DNA of 64,000 bases from Cloacibacillus porcorum (lineage in GTDB: Bacteria > Synergistota > Synergistia > Synergistales > Synergistaceae), in contig NZ_CP016757.1 in the NCBI RefSeq assembly GCF_001701045.1, positions 3,312,219 to 3,376,218 on the forward strand, given 5' to 3'. Within the stretch, counting starts at the first letter, position 1; the number at the start of each line of letters is the position of its first letter. Both the position numbers and the translations under genes were made by a program. Below, piece after piece: positions 25,585 through 34,080 of this stretch. The notes beneath the pieces were generated by a model, which ran no database searches, was not told where the DNA came from, and saw nothing but the letters and a program-made list of their open reading frames with translations.

Positions 25585-25678
25585 TCCCTTTTGCAGAGGG
25601 GTGGTATCTTGTACCCATCAAGTGAAATTCAAGTTGCAAACAAAAAAACTAAATCAAAGAAAGACGGAGGTAGTAACT

Positions 25679-26308
25679 ATGTCAATAGCACAGGTTCGCC
25701 AGTATATGGTTGATGGTGATGGAGATGCGGCGGTCGCCCTTGTAAACGATTTACTCGCCAAAGGCACGGCTGCACAGGAGGTCATGAACGGTCTTACCGA
25801 AGAGATGGGCATACTCGGACAGAAGTTTGAAAACTTTGAAGTATTCCTTCCCGACCTGATGATCGCGGGCGACGCCTTTATGCAGATCATGTCCGTCCTG
25901 AAAGAACACCTTGTCGCCGCCACCGACGGCACCGCGGCCAAGACGGTGATCATCGGCACAGTCAAGGGCGACTATCACGACATAGGAAAGAACATCGTCG
26001 GCATAGTCCTCCAGGCCAACGGATTCAACGTCGTCGACCTCGGCGCGGATGTGGACCCTGTAGCGTACCTCGACGCGGCCCGCAAGGAAAAGGCCGACGT
26101 AGTCGGTCTCTCCGCCCTGATGACCACGACGATGCCCGGACAGGAAGAGTTCATCAAGCTCGTTAAGGATGCCGGAGAGAAGGGCAAGTACCTCGTCTGC
26201 GTAGGCGGAGCCCCGACCTCAGTCGAATGGGCCGAGCGCATCGGCGCCGACGTATGGTCCTTCGACGCCTTCGAGTGCGCGGCGAAACTTAAGAAGCTTC
26301 TCGGATAG
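25679..26308 (+). CDS. Methyltransferase corrinoid protein (MtmC/MttC/MtgC-like)
   Basis: 209 residues from the ATG behind GACGGAGG; a longer frame from 25580 has no ribosome site. The N-terminal four-helix cap domain (residues 1-85) is followed by a Rossmann B12 domain with D-x-H-x-x-G at 98-103 (His100 is the lower cobalt ligand), VVGLSALMTTT near residue 141 and VGGAPTS near residue 175. It carries the methyl group as methyl-Co(III) between the two methyltransferases encoded next. It is the only corrinoid protein in the window, so it may also serve the MttB-like enzyme at 48910. Confidence 0.95.
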   Translation: MSIAQVRQYMVDGDGDAAVALVNDLLAKGTAAQEVMNGLTEEMGILGQKFENFEVFLPDLMIAGDAFMQIMSVLKEHLVAATDGTAAKTVIIGTVKGDYHDIGKNIVGIVLQANGFNVVDLGADVDPVAYLDAARKEKADVVGLSALMTTTMPGQEEFIKLVKDAGEKGKYLVCVGGAPTSVEWAERIGADVWSFDAFECAAKLKKLLG

Positions 26309-26340
26309 TTTTTAATATCAGGATAATGGGGGAATAGACA

Positions 26341-27732
26341 ATGTCAACATTCAGAATGTGGGAAGTATTCGCGAAGGCCGATGACGGCCCGTTCTACAAG
26401 GACCAGGGAGAGTGGATGATCAAGAGCTTCATCCCCAACATGAGAAGGGTCGTTAAAGAGCACAACATCAAGTACGACGGAAAGACGATCGTCAACCAGG
26501 ACGACGACCTCGCCGACAGAGTATGGGAGGCCGCGAAGGACTTCTTCGTATCAGTCGGCGTGTATAACCAGGATACCCACCGCGTTATGAAGTTTACGGA
26601 GCGCGAAGTCAACGAAGTGCTCTACACAAAGCGCCCCAAGTATATGATCGGCGCCGGCCATGATCAGCGCTGGCTCCAGGTCCGCGCGGTAGAGGATAAG
26701 GAACGCCGTCCCTTCCACCTCTTCAGCCCCGACGCCAACTTCAGCACCGACATCCACAAGAAGGCCTGCATGGCTTACCTGAAGGAACCCCTTCTTGACG
26801 GTCTCTGCGCTCCTCTGCTTGAGGATTTCATGGGCCGCAAGGCGACCTCCCAGAGCCCGACCGAAGTGGCGGCGGCGATGGAGCACGCGATGAACCTCAG
26901 AGACGCCCAGCGCCTCGTCGGCAGACCCGACGTCTGGACGGTCTCCGTCGGCACCGCGGAATCGGCTCAGGCCCAGATCGCGGCGGGAAACCCCGTCTGG
27001 GGCGTACGCCAGTCACATCTCGACGGCCGCATGGTCTCCATCCTCACGGAGATGACGACCAACAACGCGATGCTCAACAAGTCGCTCCACTACCGTTCAT
27101 ACGGCAACGTATTCGGTAACCTCTGCGGCGCCATCTTCGGCGGACACGCGGGCGGCACCGAAGGCACGCTCGTCCTCCAGACGGCTTACAATATCGAAGG
27201 CGCGTGCCTCTACGGTTCATGCTGGGCGCTGAACTTCCCCTTCCATCTCAAGTGGCAGTCGACGACCACCAGAGAGCTCCTCTGGCTCCAGAGCGTACTG
27301 AGCCAGGCGATGTCACGCAACTCGAACCTCATCTTCCTCAACAACCTCTTCGCGAACGCCGGCCCCGGAACGGAGCAGCTTTACTGGGAGTGCGCGAACC
27401 ACGCCATCGCCCTTGAATCCTCGGGCGGCAACCCGTGGGGCGCCGCGACCTGCCGCAACAAGTTCACCGACATGGCGACGCCGCTCGAATCACGCTTCTA
27501 CCATGAGACCAATGAGGCCTCCTTCAAGATGCGTCTGAGCAGGGCAAAAGCGGAAGAGATCTGCCAGAAGATCATGGAGAAGTACGAGAAACTCATCCCC
27601 ATCGACAACTACGGCAAGCATATCCAGGAAGTCTACGATATGGACCGTCTCGCGCCGCGTCAGGAATACCTTGACCAGTATGAGCGCATGAGGGACGAAC
27701 TCAGCAAACTCGGCGTCGAATACGCCTATTAA
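26341..27732 (+). CDS. Non-pyrrolysine MtmB (monomethylamine methyltransferase) homologue
   Basis: 463 residues, against 458 for methanogen MtmB, aligning over the full length. Compared from memory: VYNQDTHRVMKFTE with the family's CTDTHRIVKYTE, LVGRPDVWTV with MAGRPGMGV-Pyl, GGHAGGTEGT with GGYAGGIEET, HLKWQSTTTRELLW with HIRWGSTNTRETL, and a matching C-terminus. Where MtmB has pyrrolysine 202 (amber codon), this protein has Val201 (GTC at 26941-26943); there is no in-frame TAG. It should transfer a methyl group to the corrinoid protein 32 bp upstream, but without pyrrolysine the substrate is unlikely to be monomethylamine. A quaternary or otherwise activated N-methyl compound is possible, as for non-Pyl MttB enzymes. 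Confidence 0.85.
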   Translation: MSTFRMWEVFAKADDGPFYKDQGEWMIKSFIPNMRRVVKEHNIKYDGKTIVNQDDDLADRVWEAAKDFFVSVGVYNQDTHRVMKFTEREVNEVLYTKRPKYMIGAGHDQRWLQVRAVEDKERRPFHLFSPDANFSTDIHKKACMAYLKEPLLDGLCAPLLEDFMGRKATSQSPTEVAAAMEHAMNLRDAQRLVGRPDVWTVSVGTAESAQAQIAAGNPVWGVRQSHLDGRMVSILTEMTTNNAMLNKSLHYRSYGNVFGNLCGAIFGGHAGGTEGTLVLQTAYNIEGACLYGSCWALNFPFHLKWQSTTTRELLWLQSVLSQAMSRNSNLIFLNNLFANAGPGTEQLYWECANHAIALESSGGNPWGAATCRNKFTDMATPLESRFYHETNEASFKMRLSRAKAEEICQKIMEKYEKLIPIDNYGKHIQEVYDMDRLAPRQEYLDQYERMRDELSKLGVEYAY

Positions 27733-27748
27733 TAACACTGTCCGGCCG

Positions 27749-27779
27749 GATGAAGAGGCGCCCCAAGCGCCTCTTCATC
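27749..27779 (+). terminator. Intercistronic hairpin between the two methyltransferase genes
   Basis: A perfect 13-bp stem (GATGAAGAGGCGC and its complement) with a 5-nt loop CCCAA and no T-run. It may stabilise the upstream corrinoid/MtmB-like mRNA or act as a weak attenuator setting a lower level for the next gene. Confidence 0.65.
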
Positions 27780-27814
27780 TATAAACATTCAAATACTATG
27801 AACGGGGTGAATAC

Positions 27815-29182
27815 ATGAACGGAAAAGAGAGAGTTTTGAAGGCTCTGCGTTTTGAAGAGGTAGACCGCGTACCGTGGGTTCCCTTCACCGGCGTCCATGT
27901 GGCGAAGCTCGTAGACTCCAACGCCGAAGAGCTTTTAAAGAACGGAGATATTCTTGTAAAGGCCGTCAGCGCGGCCGCCGAACGTTATTATGCGGACGGC
28001 GTCTGCTCGGCATTTGACCTGCAGGCCGAGGCCGAAGTCCTCGGGTGCGCTCTGCACTGGAGCAAGAACAACCCGCCGGCGGTTACCGGGCACGTACTCG
28101 CGCAGGGCAAAACGCTGGAAGATCTGCCTGAGTTTACAAAGGATAAGGGCCGTCTGCCAATGTTCTTCGAGGCGACGAGAAAACTAGTGGAAAAAGTCGG
28201 CGACGAGAAGGCCGTCTTCGCACTCTGCTGCGGACCCTTTACGCTCGCGCTCCATCTGCGCGGCTCGGCCTTCATCATGGACATGATGAAAAAGCCGGAC
28301 GAGGCCCATAAGGTTCTTGAATACTGCGCCGAGATCACGCGCCGTATGGGCGAGTGGTATATGGAGACCGGCGCGCATGTCGTGGCGGTCGTCGACCCGA
28401 TGACAAGCCAGATCGCCCCGAAACACTTCGAGGCCTTCGTCACGCCCTACGTGAAACCCGTAATTGACGAGGTGCACGGCAAGGGCGGCATCGTCACGCT
28501 CTTCTGCTGCGGCAACGCGACAAAGAACATCGAACTCATGATGAAGAGCAAGCCCGACGCGATCGCCTTCGACGAACAGGTCGATCTTCAGTTCGTCAAG
28601 GACCTCGCCGATCAATATCACGTCTCCTTCGAAGGCAACATTCCGCTGACGACGACCCTGCTCTTCGGCTCTCCGCGCGAATGCGTCGCGGATATTAAGA
28701 AGAGGATAGAGATCGGCGGCCGCCGCGGATATATCCTCTCACCGGGCTGCGACCTGCCCTACGACACCCCGTTCTACAACCTTGAGGCCGTAGGCAAGTA
28801 TGCCGCGACCGGCGAAGAGCCCTCGGAGACCTCCGGTTTCATGTCGCTCGAAGAGGCGCTCAACAGCGCCGAAGAGTCGGGAGACATATTCGAAGACGTG
28901 AAGATAGAGCCAGGCAAGGTATTCATCGAGATAGTCACCCTCGACTCGGAGGGCTGCGCTCCCTGCCAGTATATGTGCGAGGCTGTAAAGAACGTGGCCC
29001 CGATCTACGGAGACAAACTCTCCTGGCGCGAGTCGCTGATCAAGAGCGCCGCCGGCATCAAGCGCACGATGTCACTCGGCGTCTCAACGCTGCCGACGCT
29101 TCTTATCAACAACGAGGTCGTCTTCGACAACATTACGCCGACGGCGGACGCGCTTATCAAAGAGATAGACAAGAGACTGTAA
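27815..29182 (+). CDS. MtbA/MtaA (UroD-family) methylcobamide methyltransferase fused to a thioredoxin-like domain
   Basis: 455 residues. Residues 1-335 follow the UroD-type methylcobamide:thiol methyltransferases (MNGKERVLKALRFEEVDRVPWVPF, DGVCSAFDLQAEAEVLGC, SPGCDLPYDTPFYNLEA). The usual zinc motif H-x-C-G reads F230-C231-C232-G233 here; Cys312 is the likely second Cys ligand. After an acidic linker, residues 365-455 look like a thioredoxin/glutaredoxin fold with C381-A-P-C384 and a cis-Pro loop STLPTL near 427. It should remove the methyl from the corrinoid protein. The acceptor is unknown, since coenzyme M is not expected in this bacterium. Confidence 0.85.
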   Translation: MNGKERVLKALRFEEVDRVPWVPFTGVHVAKLVDSNAEELLKNGDILVKAVSAAAERYYADGVCSAFDLQAEAEVLGCALHWSKNNPPAVTGHVLAQGKTLEDLPEFTKDKGRLPMFFEATRKLVEKVGDEKAVFALCCGPFTLALHLRGSAFIMDMMKKPDEAHKVLEYCAEITRRMGEWYMETGAHVVAVVDPMTSQIAPKHFEAFVTPYVKPVIDEVHGKGGIVTLFCCGNATKNIELMMKSKPDAIAFDEQVDLQFVKDLADQYHVSFEGNIPLTTTLLFGSPRECVADIKKRIEIGGRRGYILSPGCDLPYDTPFYNLEAVGKYAATGEEPSETSGFMSLEEALNSAEESGDIFEDVKIEPGKVFIEIVTLDSEGCAPCQYMCEAVKNVAPIYGDKLSWRESLIKSAAGIKRTMSLGVSTLPTLLINNEVVFDNITPTADALIKEIDKRL

Positions 29183-29191
29183 CCCACAGGA

Positions 29192-29220
29192 GGCGCCCTG
29201 CTTCGGCACGGGCGCCCTTT
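29192..29220 (+). terminator. Terminator after the methyltransferase operon
   Basis: GGCGCCC (29192-29198) pairs with GGGCGCC (29210-29216) across an 11-nt loop, followed by CTTTAAA. It closes the corrinoid-MtmB-MtbA transcript. Confidence 0.7.
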
Positions 29221-29382
29221 AAAGGCCGCGGTCACCCGGCCTTGGCCTTCAAAACAGGCGTAAGCAGCAGGCGGTTCTTACGGGGGTATCCCGCCAGCTG
29301 GATGTTTTATTAACTTTTTTAATATATTGCAGTAAAAGCACCAGAACCAAAAACCAGAAACAGAAGCGGAGGAATAAGAAAT

Positions 29383-30930
29383 ATGGAAAGCAGCACAAAA
29401 AGACCGTCCTTCCCCGTCGCCCTGGGGACCTTCATCTGTATCGCGGGAATCATAAGTTTTGGATTGCTCGGCCTCGGCCTTGACGCCCATGTGCCGATCG
29501 CGGTGGCCGCGGCGGTGGCGGCTCTCGTCGGCAAATTTATTGTAGGCATAACCTGGGAAGAGATGGAAATCTCCATCTGCAATGCCATATCTTCGTCGAT
29601 CGGCGCCCTTCTCATCCTCATCGCGATCGGCATGCTCGTTGGTTCGTGGGTACAGGCCGGAGTTGTACCCGGTCTCATCTATTATGGATTCGACGTGCTC
29701 TCACCCGGCATTTTCCTCTTCGCCACGCTCATTATCTGCTCCATCGTATCGGTAGCCATCGGCGCCTCATGGGGAGTCGGCGGCACGATCGGCGTCGCCC
29801 TTATCGGCATCGCCGCCGGACTTGGCATCCCCGCCCCTCTCGCGGCCGGCGTAATAATCTCCGGCGCCTATTTCGGCGATAAGATGTCGCCCCTCTCCGA
29901 TACGACGAATCTGGCCCCCGCGGTCTCAGGTTCTAACCTCTTCGACCATATCCGCGCGATGATGTGGACGACGATCCCCTCTTATCTCATCGTCGTCGTG
30001 ATAACGATCGTCCTCGGATTCTCCTTCTCCGGCGGCGCAAACGGAGCCTTTGACGCAAGCCGTATCGAGGCGTTTCAGAAGATACTCTCGGCGGAATTCC
30101 AGATCAATCCTATCTTCGTGGCCCTGCCTCCAATTATCGTTCTCGGCCTGGTCATGATGAAATGCCCCGCGCTGCCCGGTATGATCGCTGGCGCCGCTGC
30201 GGCTTCGTGTATCGCCATGTTCCAGGGCAAGACCCTCGCCGAGGCGCTGGGCGCCATCCATTACGGATATGAGTCAACGATCGCCGCAAAGCTCTCGGAG
30301 ACAAGCGTAGAGGCGCTGCCAGCCCTTATGAACGAGCTCGGCATCCACGGAGTCTCCGCGGATATGGCGCACGAGGTCAGCTCCATGGTCGTAGAACTCC
30401 TTAACAGAGGCGGACTGGACAGCATGATGTGGTCCCTCTCCCTAATTATGATCGCCCTGGTTCTCGGCGGCGTAATGGAGAGCTGCAACTACCTCACCGT
30501 CCTGCTCAACCCGCTGCTTTACAAGGTCCGCTCCGTCGGCGGCTTCGTAAGCCTCGTTGTCGCCTCCTGCTTCGTAAGCAACGTCTTCCTCGGGGACCAG
30601 TACCTCGCGATCGTCGTTCCCGGCCGTATGTTCAAATCCGCTGTCGCGAGAACCGACCTTTCGCCGCGTATGCTCTCGCGCACGCTGGAAGACTGCGGCA
30701 CGCTCACGGCGGTCCTCATCCCCTGGACGGGATGCGGCGCCTTCCAGTCGAGCGCCTTGGGCGTTCCTACTCTGGCATACGCCCCATACTGCTTCCTCAA
30801 CTATATCAACCCATTCGTCGCGATAGCCCTCTCCTATCTCGGCATAGGCAACTACTGGGGTAAGGACAAGGCTGACAAGGTCGAGAAGAGAACCGCGCTC
30901 GTATTCCCGAGGGAAGAAGTCGAAGCATAA
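29383..30930 (+). CDS. NhaC-family Na+/H+ antiporter (copy 1)
   Basis: 515 residues with about 12 hydrophobic segments. NhaC-family landmarks: ASWGVGGTIGVALIGIAAGLGIP near residue 126, GAYFGDKMSPLSDTTNLAPAVSG near residue 163, and GVMESCNYLTVLLNPLL. Members exchange cations, and some carry malate/lactate or amine substrates. ATG is preceded by GGAGGAATAAG. It lies between the MtbA-like gene and the aminotransferase, so it may import the methylated substrate or export the product. Confidence 0.88.
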   Translation: MESSTKRPSFPVALGTFICIAGIISFGLLGLGLDAHVPIAVAAAVAALVGKFIVGITWEEMEISICNAISSSIGALLILIAIGMLVGSWVQAGVVPGLIYYGFDVLSPGIFLFATLIICSIVSVAIGASWGVGGTIGVALIGIAAGLGIPAPLAAGVIISGAYFGDKMSPLSDTTNLAPAVSGSNLFDHIRAMMWTTIPSYLIVVVITIVLGFSFSGGANGAFDASRIEAFQKILSAEFQINPIFVALPPIIVLGLVMMKCPALPGMIAGAAAASCIAMFQGKTLAEALGAIHYGYESTIAAKLSETSVEALPALMNELGIHGVSADMAHEVSSMVVELLNRGGLDSMMWSLSLIMIALVLGGVMESCNYLTVLLNPLLYKVRSVGGFVSLVVASCFVSNVFLGDQYLAIVVPGRMFKSAVARTDLSPRMLSRTLEDCGTLTAVLIPWTGCGAFQSSALGVPTLAYAPYCFLNYINPFVAIALSYLGIGNYWGKDKADKVEKRTALVFPREEVEA

Positions 30931-31002
30931 TATTTTTCGACATCAAGAGGGTGGAGGGGCAGTGCGCCCTTCCCCCTCTCTCCGTCATAGCCCGACCATT
31001 TC

Positions 31003-31043
31003 GAGGACGAAGCCTTTGCCCAGAAAAGCCTTCGTCCTCTATT
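31003..31043 (+). terminator. Hairpin after nhaC-like gene
   Basis: GAGGACGAAG (31003-31012) pairs with CTTCGTCCTC (31030-31039) around a 17-nt loop, followed by TATTT. The T-run is weak. Confidence 0.5.
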
Positions 31044-31062
31044 TAAGTATCATCTTTACGAA

Positions 31063-31080
31063 TTGACGGCTGGCCGTCAA
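31063..31080 (+). promoter_or_regulatory. Perfect inverted repeat next to the aminotransferase ribosome site
   Basis: TTGACGGC-TG-GCCGTCAA, a perfect 8-bp inverted repeat ending just before the AAGGAGG ribosome site at about 31081-31087. It could be an operator, or an RNA hairpin that controls translation start of the aminotransferase operon. Confidence 0.45.
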
Positions 31081-31096
31081 AAGGAGGTCCCGCCCG

Positions 31097-32443
31097 ATGA
31101 AAAATATCCAGAAATCCCTCGCCGTTGTGGCCCGTGATGAAAAGGCGATCTCGCCCTCGTCACGTTCGCCATATTATCCATTCGCCGCCGCCTCCGGAGC
31201 CGGAGCACTATTGAAAGACGCCGACGGCAACGAATACATTGACTTCTCGGCAGGCGCCGCCTCGCTGAACACCGGCACCTGCCATCCGCGCATCGTCGCC
31301 GCGATAAAAGAGCAGGCGGAAAAGCTGCTCTGTTACACCATCGGCTACATGTACGAAGAATCATCAGTGGAACTCGCCGAAAAACTGATCTCCATAACGC
31401 CGGGAGATTTTCCGAAAAAGGTCGCCTACGGACTCTCCGGCTCCGACGCCATAGACGGCGCGATAAAATTCGCGCGCAAATACACGGGACGCAGCGAAAT
31501 CATAACTTTTCAGACGGCCTACCACGGCTGCACCTACGGAGCGCTGTCGGCCTCTGCAATCTGCCTCAACATGCGCCGCGGCATCGGCCCGATGCTGTCG
31601 GGCTTCCACCATTTCCCCTATCCGCATTGCAGCCGCTGTCCCTGGAAGGAAGAGCCCGCCACCTGCTCGCTCGCCTGCCTCAAAGAGATAAAAAAAGCCT
31701 TCTCGCTCTATCTGCCGCCGGAAGAGGTGGCGGCGGTAATCATCGAGCCGGTCGGAGGGGATATCGGCATCGTAGTCCCGCCGGCGCGTTATGTGCGGGC
31801 GCTCGCGGAGCTCTGCCGCGAACATGGGATACTCTTCGTCTCAGACGAAGTCCAGCAGGGCATGGGACGTACCGGCAAATGGTTCGCGATAGAACATTTT
31901 GGGATAGAGCCCGATATTATCGCGGTATCCAAGTCGCTCGCTTCGGGAATGCCGCTCAGCGCGCTCATCATGCGTTCGGAGATCGCCGATTCGCTCAAAG
32001 ACCCGGGACATTGTTTCACTCTCGCGGCAAACGCAGTCTGCTGTAAAGCGGCGCTGGCGACAATTGAAGTCATAGAAGACGAGCGGCTTATAGAGAGAAG
32101 CACAAAACTCGGGAGAAACATATGCAGCCGGCTGAACGCCATGAAAAGAGAGAACCCTCTGCTCGGCGAGACGCGCAGCCTGGGGCTGACGATCGGGCAG
32201 GAAATAATAAAAGCGGACGGCGGCCCCGACAGGGACGCCTGCGCGAAAATATGCTACCGCTGCTGGGAAAAGGGGCTTATCCTGACATTTCTCAGCGACA
32301 ACGTATTGAGAATCCAGCCGCCGCTCGTCATAAGCGACCAAGAAGCGGAAAAAGGGCTTAAAATAATAGAGGAATCCCTCGAGGATTACAAAAACGGAGC
32401 CATCAGCGACGAAGCGCTCCTATTCGCAAAGGGGTGGTCGTAG
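31097..32443 (+). CDS. Class III (GabT/ornithine-type) PLP aminotransferase
   Basis: 448 residues, full length. The Schiff-base Lys is K279 in DIIAVSKSLASGMPLSAL. Asp250 in LFVSDEVQQGMGRTG contacts the pyridine nitrogen, and GLSGSDAIDGAIKFARKYTG is the phosphate loop. A Cys-rich insert (HCSRCPWKEEPATCSLAC, residues 178-194) is seen in a subset of omega-amino acid transaminases. The likely substrate is an omega-amine or amino acid released after demethylation (inference from context). The stop overlaps the next start (TAGTG). Confidence 0.9.
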   Translation: MKNIQKSLAVVARDEKAISPSSRSPYYPFAAASGAGALLKDADGNEYIDFSAGAASLNTGTCHPRIVAAIKEQAEKLLCYTIGYMYEESSVELAEKLISITPGDFPKKVAYGLSGSDAIDGAIKFARKYTGRSEIITFQTAYHGCTYGALSASAICLNMRRGIGPMLSGFHHFPYPHCSRCPWKEEPATCSLACLKEIKKAFSLYLPPEEVAAVIIEPVGGDIGIVVPPARYVRALAELCREHGILFVSDEVQQGMGRTGKWFAIEHFGIEPDIIAVSKSLASGMPLSALIMRSEIADSLKDPGHCFTLAANAVCCKAALATIEVIEDERLIERSTKLGRNICSRLNAMKRENPLLGETRSLGLTIGQEIIKADGGPDRDACAKICYRCWEKGLILTFLSDNVLRIQPPLVISDQEAEKGLKIIEESLEDYKNGAISDEALLFAKGWS

Positions 32444-34059
32444 TGGGTGAGACAGACGAAAAGATCACAATAACCTTTATGCCAGACAATATAAGGGCCG
32501 AGGCGCACAGCGGCGAACTCGCGGCGGACGCCGCGTCGTCGGCAGGCGTCAGGATCGGACGGCACTGCGGCGGCGCGGGAGTCTGCGGCAAGTGCCGGGT
32601 AATGGCCGGAGAAGAGAACCCCTTCGCTCCGTTGACCAAGACCGAAGAAAACCTTCTGACGCCCGAGGAGATAGAAAAGGGCGTTCGGCTGTCGTGCTGT
32701 GCCAAAGTTATAAAAAACGGCACCATACATGTTGTGGATCGGGTAAAATCCGCGGGGCACAGTATCCTTGAGGGCTTTTCACGTAACATATCCGAATGGG
32801 CCCCGGACTGCGGCGGCTACGGGGTCGCTGTGGACATCGGCACAACCACCGTCGTATGCTATCTCCTGGCACTCTCCGGCAATGAGGTCGTCGACAGGAT
32901 ATCATTCCTAAACCCCCAGGTCGCCTTCGGAGACGACGTCATCTCAAGAATAGCATATTCTTCAAGCCAGCCGGAAGCGCTGGAACGTATCCAGAGAACG
33001 CTCACCGGCGAAATGGATAAAAACATCGGCACGATGGCCAAAAGAAACGGCATCTTCAAAGAAGATATAACCGAAATAATGATCGCGGCAAATACCGTTA
33101 TGGAACATCTGTTCGCCGGCGTCTCGCCAAAGAGCATCGGCCACAGCCCTTACATGCCGGAATTCTTTCTGATGCCGCCCTTTAAGGCCTCCGCCGTCGG
33201 CATAAACATCAACGAAGCGGGCATCGTGAAGATGATACCAAACGTCGCGGGCTACGTGGGAGCGGACATCGTCGCGGGCGTCGCCGCCCTTGATATGGAC
33301 CGGCAGAACAAAATAAGACTGCTCGTCGACATCGGCACCAACAACGAAATAGTGATCGGCGGCAGCGAAGGGATGTTCTGCTGCGCGACGGCCGCGGGAC
33401 CGGCGCTGGAGGGGGCCAGGATACAATACGGCATGCGCGCCAGCGTCGGGGCGATAGACAAGGTCACCCTCGAAAACGGCCTCCTCAAATGTCAAACCAT
33501 CGGCGGCGAAGCGCCGAAGGGGTTATGCGGCTCGGGACTCATCGACGCCATCGCCCTGCTGCTAAACGAAGGGATCATAAATGAAAGCGGGCGCTTCGAA
33601 TACCCGGAAAAATGCCGCGACGAGCGCTTCATGACACGGCTCGGGCGCAGCGAAAGCGGCATGGTGCGCCTGCTCCTGACGGACGAAGAACATCCCGTCT
33701 ACCTGACGCAGAAAGACATCCGCGAGGTACAGCTCGCCGTCGGCGCGGTGAAGGTGGGCGTCGAGGTGATGCTCGAACAGGTGGGAATCACTAAGGACAA
33801 GATCGCGGAGGTCTGTCTCGCTGGGGCGTTCGGCAACAACATAGACATTGAAAGCGCCGCGCGCGTCGGTCTGATACCGGACATCGAACGCTCCAAGATA
33901 CACGGCGTAAAGAACACCTCGGGGCTCGGCGCCTGCCTCTCGCTCGCCTCCGAGAAATTTTACGAGAGGACAAAGGAGACCGCGCAGAAGATGTCATACG
34001 TCGAATTATCCTCCCTGCCTGATTTCCAGAAACGTTTCGTGAAGGCGATGTCCTTCTGA
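32443..34059 (+). CDS. Corrinoid-protein reductive activator (RACE/RamA-like, 2Fe-2S ferredoxin + ASKHA ATPase, DUF4445)
   Basis: 538 residues from the GTG overlapping the previous stop; a GTG at 32434 is also in frame. Residues 1-95 are a plant-type ferredoxin with Cys42, Cys48, Cys51 and Cys85/86. The C-terminal part is an ASKHA ATPase (GVAVDIGTTTVVCYLLALSG near residue 126, LLVDIGTNNEIVIGG near residue 292, CLAGAFGNNIDIESA near residue 461). These enzymes use ATP and an electron donor to reduce Co(II) to Co(I) in methyltransferase corrinoid proteins. This is the expected repair enzyme for the system at 25.7-29.2 kb. Confidence 0.93.
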   Translation: MGETDEKITITFMPDNIRAEAHSGELAADAASSAGVRIGRHCGGAGVCGKCRVMAGEENPFAPLTKTEENLLTPEEIEKGVRLSCCAKVIKNGTIHVVDRVKSAGHSILEGFSRNISEWAPDCGGYGVAVDIGTTTVVCYLLALSGNEVVDRISFLNPQVAFGDDVISRIAYSSSQPEALERIQRTLTGEMDKNIGTMAKRNGIFKEDITEIMIAANTVMEHLFAGVSPKSIGHSPYMPEFFLMPPFKASAVGININEAGIVKMIPNVAGYVGADIVAGVAALDMDRQNKIRLLVDIGTNNEIVIGGSEGMFCCATAAGPALEGARIQYGMRASVGAIDKVTLENGLLKCQTIGGEAPKGLCGSGLIDAIALLLNEGIINESGRFEYPEKCRDERFMTRLGRSESGMVRLLLTDEEHPVYLTQKDIREVQLAVGAVKVGVEVMLEQVGITKDKIAEVCLAGAFGNNIDIESAARVGLIPDIERSKIHGVKNTSGLGACLSLASEKFYERTKETAQKMSYVELSSLPDFQKRFVKAMSF

Positions 34060-34080
34060 TATTAGGCGGACGGTGATGTG

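Noticed and set aside
26341-27732. A pyrrolysine (amber) codon in the MtmB-like gene
   Set aside because: The reading frame is continuous and the position that is pyrrolysine in methanogens is GTC (Val201). No amber codon occurs in frame.
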